NCBI RefSeq assembly: GCF_905397375.1
Contig: NZ_CAJPVG010000003.1
Span: 124,001 to 188,000 of the forward strand
DNA from: Ralstonia mannitolilytica
Lineage (GTDB): Bacteria; Pseudomonadota; Gammaproteobacteria; Burkholderiales; Burkholderiaceae
DNA: 64,000 bases
Reading direction: 5' to 3'
Shown here: positions 41,945 through 50,098 of the stretch, piece by piece
How positions within the stretch are numbered: the first letter of the stretch is position 1
Layout of the letters: the number at the start of each line of letters is the position of its first letter
The notes under the pieces: model-generated
Database searches by the model: none
What the model was told of the DNA's origin: nothing
What the model saw: only the letters and a program-made list of their open reading frames with translations
Program-made: the position numbers and the translations under genes

Positions 41945-43167
41945 GGTGCGAGAGCTGTGGCGTGGGCGGGGTGAGGGCGTGGTACGCGGCTGCGGCGGGC
42001 ATGCGCCAGTTCCTGCTCCAGCGCGGCGAGGCTGTCGAAATGGTGCGCCGGCACCATCGCATCGACATGCGGCAGGATGGCTCGCACGCCGCGTGCCCGT
42101 GGCTCGAAGCCGGCGAAGCGCAGCAGCGGGTTGAGCCAGACGATGCGGTGGGCGAAGCGGGCCAGGCGGGCCATCTCTGCGTCGAGCACGTCGATGTGTT
42201 CGTGGTCGAGGCCGTCCGTCACCAGGAGCACGGTGGCGCGGCACGAGAGCGTGCGGCGGGCCCAGCGGCGGTTGAACTCGGCCAGCGCCGCGCCGATGCG
42301 CGTGCCGCCCGACCAGTCCGGCACGAGTTGCGCGATGGCCTGCACGGCGACATCCGGATCGCGCTCGCGCAGTTGCCGCGAGACGTTGGTCAGCCGCGTC
42401 CCGAACAGGAATGCCTGGATGCGCTCGCGCGACTGCACCAGGGCGTGGCAGTAGTACAGCACCGCGCGCGAGTAGCGGCTCATCGATCCGGAAATGTCCA
42501 GCAGCAGGACGAGTGGCGGCGTGCGGTCCACGGGCTGGCGGTACTTCCACCCGACCCATTCGCCGCCCGCGCGTACGGCCTGGGCGGCCGTGGCGCGCAG
42601 GTCCGGATGGCGGCCACGCGAGGCCGCCTTCAGCCGGCGCGTGCGTTCCTGCGCCAGATGCACGCGGCGCTGGCGGATCATGTGCTGCAGCGTGCGCCAC
42701 TCGGCGGCGTCGAGCGTGTCGAAGTCACGCGTGCGCAGCGCTTCGTTGGCGGAAAACGCCAGCGGCGCGACGATGCCGTGGCGCTCGCCGTCGGGCGCGA
42801 CAGCAGGCGGCAGGCTGCCCGAGGGCTGTGCCCGCAGGGCGTCGGCCAGGCGGTTGTTGCGCGGGGGCGGGATGCCGCCGCGCACCTTGGGCAGCAGCAG
42901 CGCGCGCAGCTTGCCTTCCCAGTCGGGGTCGCGCCAGAACACGTTGAAGGCCGCGTCAAACAGCATGCCCTCATCCGGGTGCGAGACGAGCAGGGCAGCG
43001 AGAGCCGCCTTCACGTCGCCGCGGCGGCCGATATCGACATGGCCCAACGCTTCAATGGCGTCCACCGCGCGCGACGGCGCCAGCGGCATGCCGGCGTTGC
43101 GCAGCAGGCGCACGAAGTGCGTCACGTTGCGGGCCAGCATCGGTAACGGCGTCGACACGGCGTCCAT
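41935..43167 (-). CDS. CoxE-like von Willebrand factor A domain protein
   Basis: 410 residues. An N-terminal CoxE region (VTHFVRLLRNAGMPLAPSRA) leads into a VWA domain with the metal-ion-dependent adhesion site DISGSMSRY, a Thr in SGGTRIGAALAEF and VLLVTDGLDHEHI. CoxE works with the MoxR-type ATPase encoded next to it to insert or rearrange the metal site of the hydroxylase. Starts two bases after the ATPase stop codon, so coupled. Confidence 0.92.
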   Translation of the reverse strand: MDAVSTPLPMLARNVTHFVRLLRNAGMPLAPSRAVDAIEALGHVDIGRRGDVKAALAALLVSHPDEGMLFDAAFNVFWRDPDWEGKLRALLLPKVRGGIPPPRNNRLADALRAQPSGSLPPAVAPDGERHGIVAPLAFSANEALRTRDFDTLDAAEWRTLQHMIRQRRVHLAQERTRRLKAASRGRHPDLRATAAQAVRAGGEWVGWKYRQPVDRTPPLVLLLDISGSMSRYSRAVLYYCHALVQSRERIQAFLFGTRLTNVSRQLRERDPDVAVQAIAQLVPDWSGGTRIGAALAEFNRRWARRTLSCRATVLLVTDGLDHEHIDVLDAEMARLARFAHRIVWLNPLLRFAGFEPRARGVRAILPHVDAMVPAHHFDSLAALEQELAHARRSRVPRPHPAHATALAPWN

Positions 43168-43169
43168 GG

Positions 43170-44075
43170 CTACTCCGGCAACGCAGGTGCGGCCAGCAGT
43201 TGCTCGATGGTCGGCGCATCCACGCGGCTGAGGTCATCCTGGTACTTGAGCAGTACGCCGAGCGTGTCATGCACCGATTGCGGATCGAGCTCCGTGACAT
43301 TCAGGGCGGCCAGCGCGCGGCACCAGTCGATGGCCTCCGCAATGCCCGGAGCCTTGAAGAGGTCGATGCCGCGCAGACGGTGGACAAAATCCACGGCGCG
43401 CTGCTGCAGGCGGGCGGCGGTTTCGGGCGCGCGTTGCGCCACGATCTGCAGCTCGCGCGCCTTGTCGGGATAGCCGATCCATTGATACAGGCAGCGCCGC
43501 TTGAGCGCGTCGTGCACCTCGCGCGTGCGGTTGGACGTCATGATGACCAGCGGCACCACCTGAGCCCGCACGATGCCGAACTCCGGAATCGACACCTGGA
43601 AATCCGACAGCAGTTCCAGCAGGAAGGCCTCGAACGGCTCGTCGGCGCGGTCGATTTCGTCGATCAGCAGAACGCGCGGCGTATCGGGGCGGCCGGGGTT
43701 GACGGCATCAGGCAGCAGCGCCTGCAGCAGCGGGCGCTTGAGCAGGAATTCGTCGCGGTACAGCGTGTCGGCGCGCGGCGTCTCGCCGGCGGCTTCAGCC
43801 AGGCGCAGCGCCATGATCTGCCGCGGGTAATCCCACTCGTAGAGCGCACTGGCCGTGTCGAGCCCCTCGTAGCACTGCAGCCGCAGCAGCGACGTGCCGA
43901 GCAGCCCGGCCGCCGCCTTCGCGAGTTCGGTCTTGCCGACGCCGGGCTCGCCCTCCAGGAACAGCGGCCGCTGCATGCGCAACGCGAGGAACACGGCCGT
44001 CGCCAGCTCGCGGCTGGCGAAGTAGCCCTGGCCCTGCAACTGCGCGAGGCAGTCGTCGATGGAGTCAACCGGCAT
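43170..44075 (-). CDS. MoxR/CoxD-type AAA+ ATPase
   Basis: 301 residues. Walker A GEPGVGKTELAKA near residue 42, Walker B LLIDEIDRADEPFE, sensor 1 in IMTSNRTREV and the C-terminal lid region. CoxD homologues are needed for the sulfur and copper assembly at the molybdenum site of CO dehydrogenase. Lies between the flavoprotein gene (20 bases) and the CoxE-like gene, a universal order for MoxR-VWA pairs. Confidence 0.93.
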   Translation of the reverse strand: MPVDSIDDCLAQLQGQGYFASRELATAVFLALRMQRPLFLEGEPGVGKTELAKAAAGLLGTSLLRLQCYEGLDTASALYEWDYPRQIMALRLAEAAGETPRADTLYRDEFLLKRPLLQALLPDAVNPGRPDTPRVLLIDEIDRADEPFEAFLLELLSDFQVSIPEFGIVRAQVVPLVIMTSNRTREVHDALKRRCLYQWIGYPDKARELQIVAQRAPETAARLQQRAVDFVHRLRGIDLFKAPGIAEAIDWCRALAALNVTELDPQSVHDTLGVLLKYQDDLSRVDAPTIEQLLAAPALPE

Positions 44076-44095
44076 GCAGTTCCCCGCAGATGCGG

Positions 44096-44902
44096 CTAGT
44101 GATGCCGCGCCAATGCCTGCTCCACCGCGCGCGCCGCCAGCACCGGAATCAGGTGCGCCCGATACTCCGGCGACGCATGCAGATCGCCGAGCAGATCATC
44201 GGCCGGCACCACGACCTTGCGCGCCGCCTCGGAGGTGAAGCTGGCGGCCAGCGCCTGCTCCAGCGGCGTGCAACGGAACACGCACGGCGCCGCGCCCGTC
44301 ACCGCCACGCGCACGTTGTTGCCCTTGCGGCTGATGAATACACCCACCAGCGCAAAGCGCGACGCGGGGTTGCGGAATTTCAAGTAGGCCGCCTGGTCCG
44401 GCACGGGAAACTGCACCTCGGTGATGAGTTCATCCGCAGCCAGCGCCGTCTCGTACATGCCGAGGAAGAAATCGTCCGCCGCAATATCGCGCCGCTCGGT
44501 GACGATGGTGGCGTTCAGGCCGAGCACGGCCGCCGGATAGCACGCGGCCGGGTCGTTGTTGGCAAGCGATCCGCCGAGCGTGCCCATGGCGCGCACCTGC
44601 CTGTCGCCGATGCCGCCGGCCAGCTCGGCCAGCGCGGGGAGCATGCGCCGCACCTCGTCGCTTTCGGCTACATCGGCGTGGCGCGTGGCGGCGCCCACGG
44701 TGATCACACCCGGCTGCGACCGGATGCCCGTCATGCCCGGAATCTGCGTGACATCCACCAGGGCAGACGGCTGCGCGAGCCGGAGCTTCATCGCCGCGAG
44801 CAGGCTCTGGCCGCCTCCGAGGTATTTGGCGTCCGCATGCGTCTTCAATGCCGTGACGGCGGTCTGGGCGTCGGTGGCTTTCTGGTACTCGAAGTCGTAC
44901 AT
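44096..44902 (-). CDS. FAD-binding (medium, CoxM-like) subunit of molybdenum hydroxylase
   Basis: 268 residues. N-terminal FAD_binding_5 region with AKYLGGGQSLLAAMKLRLAQ and MGTLGGSLANNDPAACYPAA (the flavin-binding TIGG-like loop), followed by the CO_deh_flav_C domain (KFRNPASRFALVGVFI). It passes electrons from the [2Fe-2S] subunit to the final acceptor. Encoded between the large subunit (15 bases) and the MoxR ATPase genes. Confidence 0.94.
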   Translation of the reverse strand: MYDFEYQKATDAQTAVTALKTHADAKYLGGGQSLLAAMKLRLAQPSALVDVTQIPGMTGIRSQPGVITVGAATRHADVAESDEVRRMLPALAELAGGIGDRQVRAMGTLGGSLANNDPAACYPAAVLGLNATIVTERRDIAADDFFLGMYETALAADELITEVQFPVPDQAAYLKFRNPASRFALVGVFISRKGNNVRVAVTGAAPCVFRCTPLEQALAASFTSEAARKVVVPADDLLGDLHASPEYRAHLIPVLAARAVEQALARHH

Positions 44903-44917
44903 GGTGGGCTCCTCTGC

Positions 44918-47296
44918 CTAGGCCTTGGCCGCTTGAATGGCTTGCCAGACGCGGTGCGGCGTCGCGGGCATCTGGATGTCCTTCACGCCCAGTGGTGCAA
45001 GCGCGTCGACGATGGCGTTGATGAGCGCCGGCGGGGAGCCGATGGCGCCGGCTTCCCCGCAGCCCTTCACGCCGAGCGGATTGTGCGTGCACGGCGTGCC
45101 CTTGGCGGTTTCCACCGTGAAGCTGGGCAGGTCGTTGGCGCGCGGCATGGCGTAGTCCATGTACGAGCCGGTCAGCAGCTGGCCGTTTTCGTCGTACACG
45201 CACGCTTCGAGCAACGCCTGGCCGATCCCCTGGCCAAGCCCGCCGTGCACCTGGCCCTCGACGATCATCGGATTGATGATGTTGCCGAAGTCGTCCACCG
45301 CAACGAAGCGGTCGATGTGCACCTCGCCGGTGTCGGGGTCGACTTCCACCTCGCAGATGTATGCGCCGGCCGGGTAGGTGAAGTTAGTCGGATCGTAAAA
45401 AGCGTTTTCGTCCAGCCCGGGTTCGAGTTTGTCGAGCGGATAGTTGTGCGGCACGTAGGCGGTGAGCGCAACTTCGCCAAAGGTCTTGGTGCGGTCGGTG
45501 CCGGCCACGCGGAAGACGCCATCCTTGAACTCGATGTCTTCCGCCGATGCCTCCAGCAGATGCGCGGCGATCTTCTTGGCCTTGGCCTCGATCTTGTCGA
45601 GCGCCTTCATGATGGCCGAGCCGCCCACGGCAATCGAGCGCGAGCCGTACGTGCCCATGCCGAACGGAATGCGGCCGGTGTCGCCGTGCACGATCTCGAT
45701 GTTGTCGATGGGCACGCCCAGGCGATCGGCCACCACTTGCGCGAACGTCGTCTCGTGGCCCTGGCCGTGGCTGTGCGAGCCGGTGAAGACGGTGACGGAG
45801 CCGGTCGGGTGCACGCGAATTTCGCCGGCTTCAAACAGGCCGGCCCGCGCGCCCAATGCCCCCGCGATGTTCGACGGCGCGAGCCCACAGGCCTCGATGT
45901 AGCAGGAATAGCCCATGCCGCGCAGCCGGCCCTTGGCGCGGGAGGCATCGCGTCGGGCGGCAAAGCCTTTTACGTCGGCCAGCTCAATGGCGCGGTCCAG
46001 GCACGGTTCGTAGTCGCCCGTGTCATACGTCAGGCCCACCGGCGTGGCATACGGGAACGTGCGGATGAAGTTGCGGCGGCGCAGCTCAGCCGGGTCGATC
46101 TGCAATTCGCGCGCGGCGGTTTCCACGAGGCGTTCGACCACATACGTCGCCTCGGGCCGCCCGGCACCGCGATACGCATCGACGGGCGCCGTGTTCGTGA
46201 AGACCGCTTTCACTTCGGCATAGATGGCTGGCGTCTTGTACTGGCCGGCCAGCAACGTTGCATACAGGATGGTCGGCACGCTGCTGGCGAACGTCGACAG
46301 ATACGCGCCCATGTTGGCCGTCGTATGCACGCGCATGGCGAGGAAATTGCCCTGCGCATCGAGCGCCAGTTCCGCATGCGTGACGTGGTCGCGGCCATGC
46401 GCATCGGTCAGGAAGGATTCGGAGCGCTCGGCCGTCCACTTGATCGGTCGCCCGACCTTTTTCGATGCCCACGTGAGCGCCACGTCTTCCGGGTACAGGA
46501 AGATCTTCGAGCCGAATCCGCCGCCCACATCCGGCGCAATCACGCGCACCTTGGCTTCGGTCAGGCCCAGCACGAACGCCGACATCAGCAGGCGTTCGAC
46601 GTGCGGGTTCTGGTTGGCGACGTAGAGCGTGTAGCTGTCGTCCTGGCGCGAATAGCTGGCATTGACGGCGCGCGGCTCGATGGCATTCGGGATCAGCCGG
46701 TTATTGACGATGTCGAGCTGCGTCACGTGCGCGGCTTTGGCAAATGCCGCGTCGGTGGCCGCCTTGTCGCCGTGGCCCCATGTGTAGCAGGTGTTGTTCG
46801 GCACGTCGTCGTGGACGGCGGTGCCGGCGGTATCCGCGGTGGCGGTGTCCACCACGGCGGGCAGTTCGTCGTATTCGACGTCGATCATCTCGACGGCGTC
46901 CTTGGCGATCTTCACCGATTCAGCCACCACCAGCGCGACCTGGTCGCCCACGTGGCGCACCTTGCCTTGCGCGAGCACAGGGTGGGGCGGCTCCTTCATC
47001 GGCGTGCCGTCGAGGCTGTGGATGAGCCAGCCGCACGGCAGGCCGTTCACCTTGTCGGCGGCCAGATCGTCGCCCGTGAGCACGGCCAGCACGCCCGGAT
47101 GATTGCGTGCCGCATCCGCATTGATGTGCTTGATACGGGCATGCGCATACGGCGAGCGCAGGAATGCCGCATACGACTGGTGCGCCTGGACGACGTCGTC
47201 CGTGTACTGCCCGGCGCCGGTCAGGAAGCGGAAGTCTTCCTTGCGCTTGACGGCCGCGCCGATCAGCTGGTGGTTCGGTTCTGCGGGAGCGTTCAT
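44918..47296 (-). CDS. Molybdopterin-binding large subunit, form II CoxL-like
   Basis: 792 residues, as expected for a CoxL-type subunit. The hammerhead domain is at the N-terminus (about 15-120: VKRKEDFRFLTGAGQYTDDV), then two molybdopterin-binding domains (PDVGGGFGSKIFLYPEDVAL, GSHSHGQGHETTFAQVVADR, and the catalytic Glu in GVKGCGEAGAIGSPPA). The active-site loop near residue 374 reads AYRGAGR, the form II pattern; true CO dehydrogenase (form I) has AYXCSFR with a copper-bound Cys. The enzyme is therefore more likely an aldehyde, heterocycle or related hydroxylase than a CO oxidase. Substrate unknown. Confidence 0.94.
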   Translation of the reverse strand: MNAPAEPNHQLIGAAVKRKEDFRFLTGAGQYTDDVVQAHQSYAAFLRSPYAHARIKHINADAARNHPGVLAVLTGDDLAADKVNGLPCGWLIHSLDGTPMKEPPHPVLAQGKVRHVGDQVALVVAESVKIAKDAVEMIDVEYDELPAVVDTATADTAGTAVHDDVPNNTCYTWGHGDKAATDAAFAKAAHVTQLDIVNNRLIPNAIEPRAVNASYSRQDDSYTLYVANQNPHVERLLMSAFVLGLTEAKVRVIAPDVGGGFGSKIFLYPEDVALTWASKKVGRPIKWTAERSESFLTDAHGRDHVTHAELALDAQGNFLAMRVHTTANMGAYLSTFASSVPTILYATLLAGQYKTPAIYAEVKAVFTNTAPVDAYRGAGRPEATYVVERLVETAARELQIDPAELRRRNFIRTFPYATPVGLTYDTGDYEPCLDRAIELADVKGFAARRDASRAKGRLRGMGYSCYIEACGLAPSNIAGALGARAGLFEAGEIRVHPTGSVTVFTGSHSHGQGHETTFAQVVADRLGVPIDNIEIVHGDTGRIPFGMGTYGSRSIAVGGSAIMKALDKIEAKAKKIAAHLLEASAEDIEFKDGVFRVAGTDRTKTFGEVALTAYVPHNYPLDKLEPGLDENAFYDPTNFTYPAGAYICEVEVDPDTGEVHIDRFVAVDDFGNIINPMIVEGQVHGGLGQGIGQALLEACVYDENGQLLTGSYMDYAMPRANDLPSFTVETAKGTPCTHNPLGVKGCGEAGAIGSPPALINAIVDALAPLGVKDIQMPATPHRVWQAIQAAKA

Positions 47297-47326
47297 GGTG
47301 GTGTCCTCGCCTCGTCGGTCGCCTGA

Positions 47327-47854
47327 TCAGGCAGCATGCGCGCGCGCGGCGGCCAGGCTCTGCACGGAGACGTCGTCGCCTTCGGCCTCGGCCATGGCTT
47401 CGGCGCCTTTCATGACGGCGCGCACGATGTTGTGATAGCCGGTGCAGCGACACAGGTTGCCGTCGAGCTGCTGCCGCACCTGCTGTTCGTCGGGATGCGG
47501 GATGCGTTCCACGAGGGCCGTCGCCGCCATCACCATGCCCGGCGTGCAGAAGCCGCATTGCAGGCCGTGGCATTGGCGAAAGGCTTCCTGCATCGGGTGT
47601 AGCTTGCCGCCCTTCGACAAGCCTTCGATCGTCGTCACCTCGGTGCCTTCGGCCTGCACGGCGAGGATGTTGCACGACTTCACCGCGCGCCCATTCATAT
47701 GGACCGTGCACGCGCCGCATTGCGCGGTATCGCAGCCGACGTGCGTGCCGGTCAGGCGCAAATGCTCGCGCAGCAGTTGGACCAGCAGGGTGTGGGGTTC
47801 GACGTTGACGGTGACGGGCGCACCGTTGACCGACAGCTTGAGGCTGATCGCCAT
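47327..47854 (-). CDS. [2Fe-2S] small subunit (CoxS-like) of molybdenum hydroxylase
   Basis: 175 residues. ATG 47854 follows a strong AAAGGAGA site. First cluster ligands in GCDTAQCGACTVHMNGRAVK followed by SC; second cluster ligands in QCGFCTPGMVM and NLCRCTGYHNI. It wires electrons from the molybdenum site to the flavin subunit. First gene of the operon, so the promoter should lie between 47855 and about 48000. Confidence 0.96.
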   Translation of the reverse strand: MAISLKLSVNGAPVTVNVEPHTLLVQLLREHLRLTGTHVGCDTAQCGACTVHMNGRAVKSCNILAVQAEGTEVTTIEGLSKGGKLHPMQEAFRQCHGLQCGFCTPGMVMAATALVERIPHPDEQQVRQQLDGNLCRCTGYHNIVRAVMKGAEAMAEAEGDDVSVQSLAAARAHAA

Positions 47855-48222
47855 GGGAGTCTCCTTTGGGGGATGGTCGCCGGGGGCCACGTTGTGCGCC
47901 TGTGTTGCAGCGGAAATGCGCGCGTGGTCTCGGTATCGGTGTCGCGGCTCTACTCAGTAAAGCACAGGCCCGAGAGAAGACAACCGGCAGGCGGTTGAGG
48001 CAGAACGGAGGAGAAGGGCGATGCCGCAGCGCGCAAAAACACGCGCCGCAGACATGACAAAGGGCCGGAATCCGGCCCTCGATTGGCACCAGGCGGTCAT
48101 GACCTGGCGGGTGTGGCGGCTGCTGTGCTGAGACACGGCCGGCGCACGGGTATTACGGTGTTGCGGTACTACCTACGGCTCGCATGGGCACACGCCCATC
48201 GACAATCAACAATGACGGCCTA
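47855..48222. other. 368-bp intergenic region upstream of the hydroxylase operon
   Basis: No gene is recognised. It must contain the operon promoter and, near 48061-48079, a hairpin downstream of the small-protein gene on the minus strand. Short frames here (48083-48316, 47954-48136) lack any resemblance. No regulator gene adjoins the operon. Confidence 0.45.
48061..48079 (-). terminator. Possible terminator hairpin after the 58-residue gene
   Basis: AGGGCCGG-AAT-CCGGCCCT at 48061-48079 is a perfect 8 bp stem with a three-base loop. On the minus strand it is followed by TTTGTC, a short U tract. It lies 144 bases past the small-protein stop codon. Confidence 0.5.
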
Positions 48223-48399
48223 TCAGGCCTTGGCGGTGCGCTGCGGGCTGAACAGGTTCGCGATTGCCGAGAAGAACTGGGCAAACGAGAACGATTGGCC
48301 GTTCGGACGGCGGTAGTAGTAGATACCTTCGGACATTTCGCGTTCGATCAGTTCGCGTTCGAGTTGATCGGTCAGCTTCAGGTCGTTCGTGTTTTGCAT
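48223..48399 (-). CDS. Small orphan protein (58 residues)
   Basis: ATG 48399 follows AAGAGG with a six-base spacer. Product: an acidic/basic helical N-terminus (KLTDQLERELIEREMSEG), a Tyr cluster (IYYYRRPNGQ) and an amphipathic Phe/Ala-rich C-terminal helix (FAQFFSAIANLF) before a basic end. No signal peptide and no known domain. The upstream region contains a pair of palindromes shared with the other small gene at 63550-63717, which argues that it is a real, specifically regulated gene. The C-terminal helix could dock on a membrane or partner protein; that is a guess. Confidence 0.7.
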   Translation of the reverse strand: MQNTNDLKLTDQLERELIEREMSEGIYYYRRPNGQSFSFAQFFSAIANLFSPQRTAKA

Positions 48400-48409
48400 G
48401 ATTGGCCTC

Positions 48410-48440
48410 TTAGGGATTTCCCGGTTAGGGAATACCCTAA
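48410..48440 (-). promoter_or_regulatory. Paired palindromes upstream of the 58-residue gene
   Basis: GGG-ATTT-CCC (48413-48422) and a perfect TTAGGG-AATA-CCCTAA (48425-48440), centres 15 bp apart. The nearer one starts 14 bases upstream of the start codon, so a bound protein would cover the ribosome-binding or promoter region. The same arrangement precedes the gene at 63550-63717. Confidence 0.6.
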
Positions 48441-48558
48441 TCATACACCGGATGATGCAATGCACCATACGTAGGCTTACGTATGCACCATCCCGTGTTG
48501 TGTGGCCACCACGGCAGCGTTGCTACGCACCAATGTGGTGCGCGCGGTACTGCGCTGC

Positions 48559-49038
48559 CTATCTGACGGGGATCGGCTGGCCCGCCGGAACCGGGACCGC
48601 CGTCACGCTGTTCTTGGGGCTGCCCGAGATGACGTTGTCGGAATACGTCAGGTACACCAGCACATTGCGCTTGCGGTCGACCACGCGCACTACGTGCAGC
48701 GTCTTGAAGACCAGCGAGAGCCGCTGCGTGAACATGTCGTCCTGCTGCGGAAGCGGCTTGGCGAAGCTGATGTCCCCGACCTGGCGGCAGGCGACGGCGG
48801 CTTCGCTCACGTCTTCGGCCACGCCCAGCGTGCCCTTGATGCCACCCGTGCGGGCGCGCGACACGTAGCAGGTGACGCCCTGCACGAGCGGATCGTCAAA
48901 GGCCTCGACGACGATCTTGTCGGAGCCGGTGATGCGGAAATTGGTGCTGACGCTGCCGATGTCCTCCGCGCGCGAGCACGCGGTGGCGCATAAGGCGAGG
49001 GCGGCAACAACAAGCGGAAAGCGGGTCAAGGGGCGCAT
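48559..49038 (-). CDS. creA: CreA family protein (predicted lipoprotein)
   Basis: 159 residues, similar to E. coli CreA. Signal sequence MRPLTRFPLVVAALALCATA with a possible lipobox ending at the Cys of ATAC near residue 21. CreA core: GSVSTNFRITGSDKIVVEAF, then DPLVQGVTCYVSRARTGGIK, AVACRQVGDISF and VYLTYSDNVISGSPKNSV. CreA is a periplasmic protein of unknown function conserved in proteobacteria; the creBCD genes linked to it in enterobacteria are absent here. Encoded downstream of the LysR gene on the same strand by 30 bases. Confidence 0.93.
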   Translation of the reverse strand: MRPLTRFPLVVAALALCATACSRAEDIGSVSTNFRITGSDKIVVEAFDDPLVQGVTCYVSRARTGGIKGTLGVAEDVSEAAVACRQVGDISFAKPLPQQDDMFTQRLSLVFKTLHVVRVVDRKRNVLVYLTYSDNVISGSPKNSVTAVPVPAGQPIPVR

Positions 49039-49068
49039 GGGTTCGCGGCAATCCAGAAGGTTGGAGGG

Positions 49069-50034
49069 TCAGAGCAGGGATTCGGGCGGCCACGGCGCCG
49101 TCGCTTCGCCCAGGAAGGTGGACCGCACATCGGCGTGCTGCCGGGAACGTTCGATGCGGCGGTGCAGGGCGTCCATGAAGACCTTGACCTTGGCGGGCAT
49201 CAGCCGGCGCCCGGGGAACACCGCGTACACGCGCATCGGCGGCGATTGGAAATCGGTCAGCACCTCCTGCAGCGCGCCCGAGGCCACCAGATCGGTGGCA
49301 AACACGGACGTGATCCGCGCGACGCCAAAGCCGGCGATGGCCGCCTGCATGCGCAGCTCACTGTTGGAGGTGCGCATGCGGAAGTCCAGCGGCAGGTTGA
49401 GGGTTTCGCCGCCGGGCGTGCGGAACTGCCATTCCGATTCGTTCGAGGTGCCGAGGCACGGCCAGTCGGCAAGCTGGTCGGGGTGGGTCAGGGGGCCGAG
49501 GCGTTCCACCAGTTGCGGCGCGACCACCACCGCCCGCCGCAGGTCGAACACGCGCTGGGCGACGAGGCCGGAGTCGGGCAGCGGGCCGCGCGGCACGGTC
49601 AGCATGATGTCGTAGCCCTGGGCGAGCGGATCGATCTGGCGCGGGGCGACGTCCACCTCGATGCGCAGGCCGGTGTGCTCGCGCATGACTTCCAGCACGA
49701 CCTCGGCAAACTGCCGCGCCGCAAACTCATACGGCATGGCAATGCGCAGCGTGCCCGCGGGTGACTGAAACGTCGCGGCGGCGTCTTCCGAGACTTCGCG
49801 CAGCCGCTGGAACAATGGGCCGGCGTCGCGCAGCAGGGCTTCGCCGGCATCGGTCAGGCGCAGGCGGCGCGTGCTGCGCTCGAACAGCCGGACGCCGAGC
49901 TTGCCCTCCAGCCGCGATACCGCTGTACTGACCGAAGACTTGGGCAGCCCCAGCCGGTCGGCCGCGCGCGTGAAGCTGCCGAGCGTGGCCACGGTGCAGA
50001 AGGTGTCCCAATCGTTCCAGTCTGTCGTTCGCAT
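49069..50034 (-). CDS. LysR-family transcriptional regulator
   Basis: 321 residues. Helix-turn-helix region FTRAADRLGLPKSSVSTAVS and a substrate domain with YDIMLTVPRGPLPDSGLVAQ. Belongs to the same large CrgA-like subgroup as the regulator at 5533-6459. Divergent from the MFS gene at 50099, which it probably controls; the 64-bp region between them has a perfect ATTG-AA-CAAT palindrome (50036-50045) next to its start codon and a wider AATTTG/CAAATT inverted repeat (50047-50052 and 50082-50087). Confidence 0.92.
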   Translation of the reverse strand: MRTTDWNDWDTFCTVATLGSFTRAADRLGLPKSSVSTAVSRLEGKLGVRLFERSTRRLRLTDAGEALLRDAGPLFQRLREVSEDAAATFQSPAGTLRIAMPYEFAARQFAEVVLEVMREHTGLRIEVDVAPRQIDPLAQGYDIMLTVPRGPLPDSGLVAQRVFDLRRAVVVAPQLVERLGPLTHPDQLADWPCLGTSNESEWQFRTPGGETLNLPLDFRMRTSNSELRMQAAIAGFGVARITSVFATDLVASGALQEVLTDFQSPPMRVYAVFPGRRLMPAKVKVFMDALHRRIERSRQHADVRSTFLGEATAPWPPESLL

Positions 50035-50098
50035 GATTGAACAATGAATTTGTCGGAAGGCGATTTCCCCCGCTTTCAGGGCAAATTACCATCCCTGC

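Noticed and set aside
44918..47296. Reading the operon as a true carbon monoxide dehydrogenase
   Set aside because: The active-site loop is AYRGAGR; the copper-binding AYXCSFR motif of form I is absent.
44090..47326. 1078-codon plus-strand frame opposite the CoxL/CoxM genes
   Set aside because: Shadow of a GC-rich operon; His/Arg-rich and without recognisable motifs, while the minus-strand genes carry full catalytic signatures.
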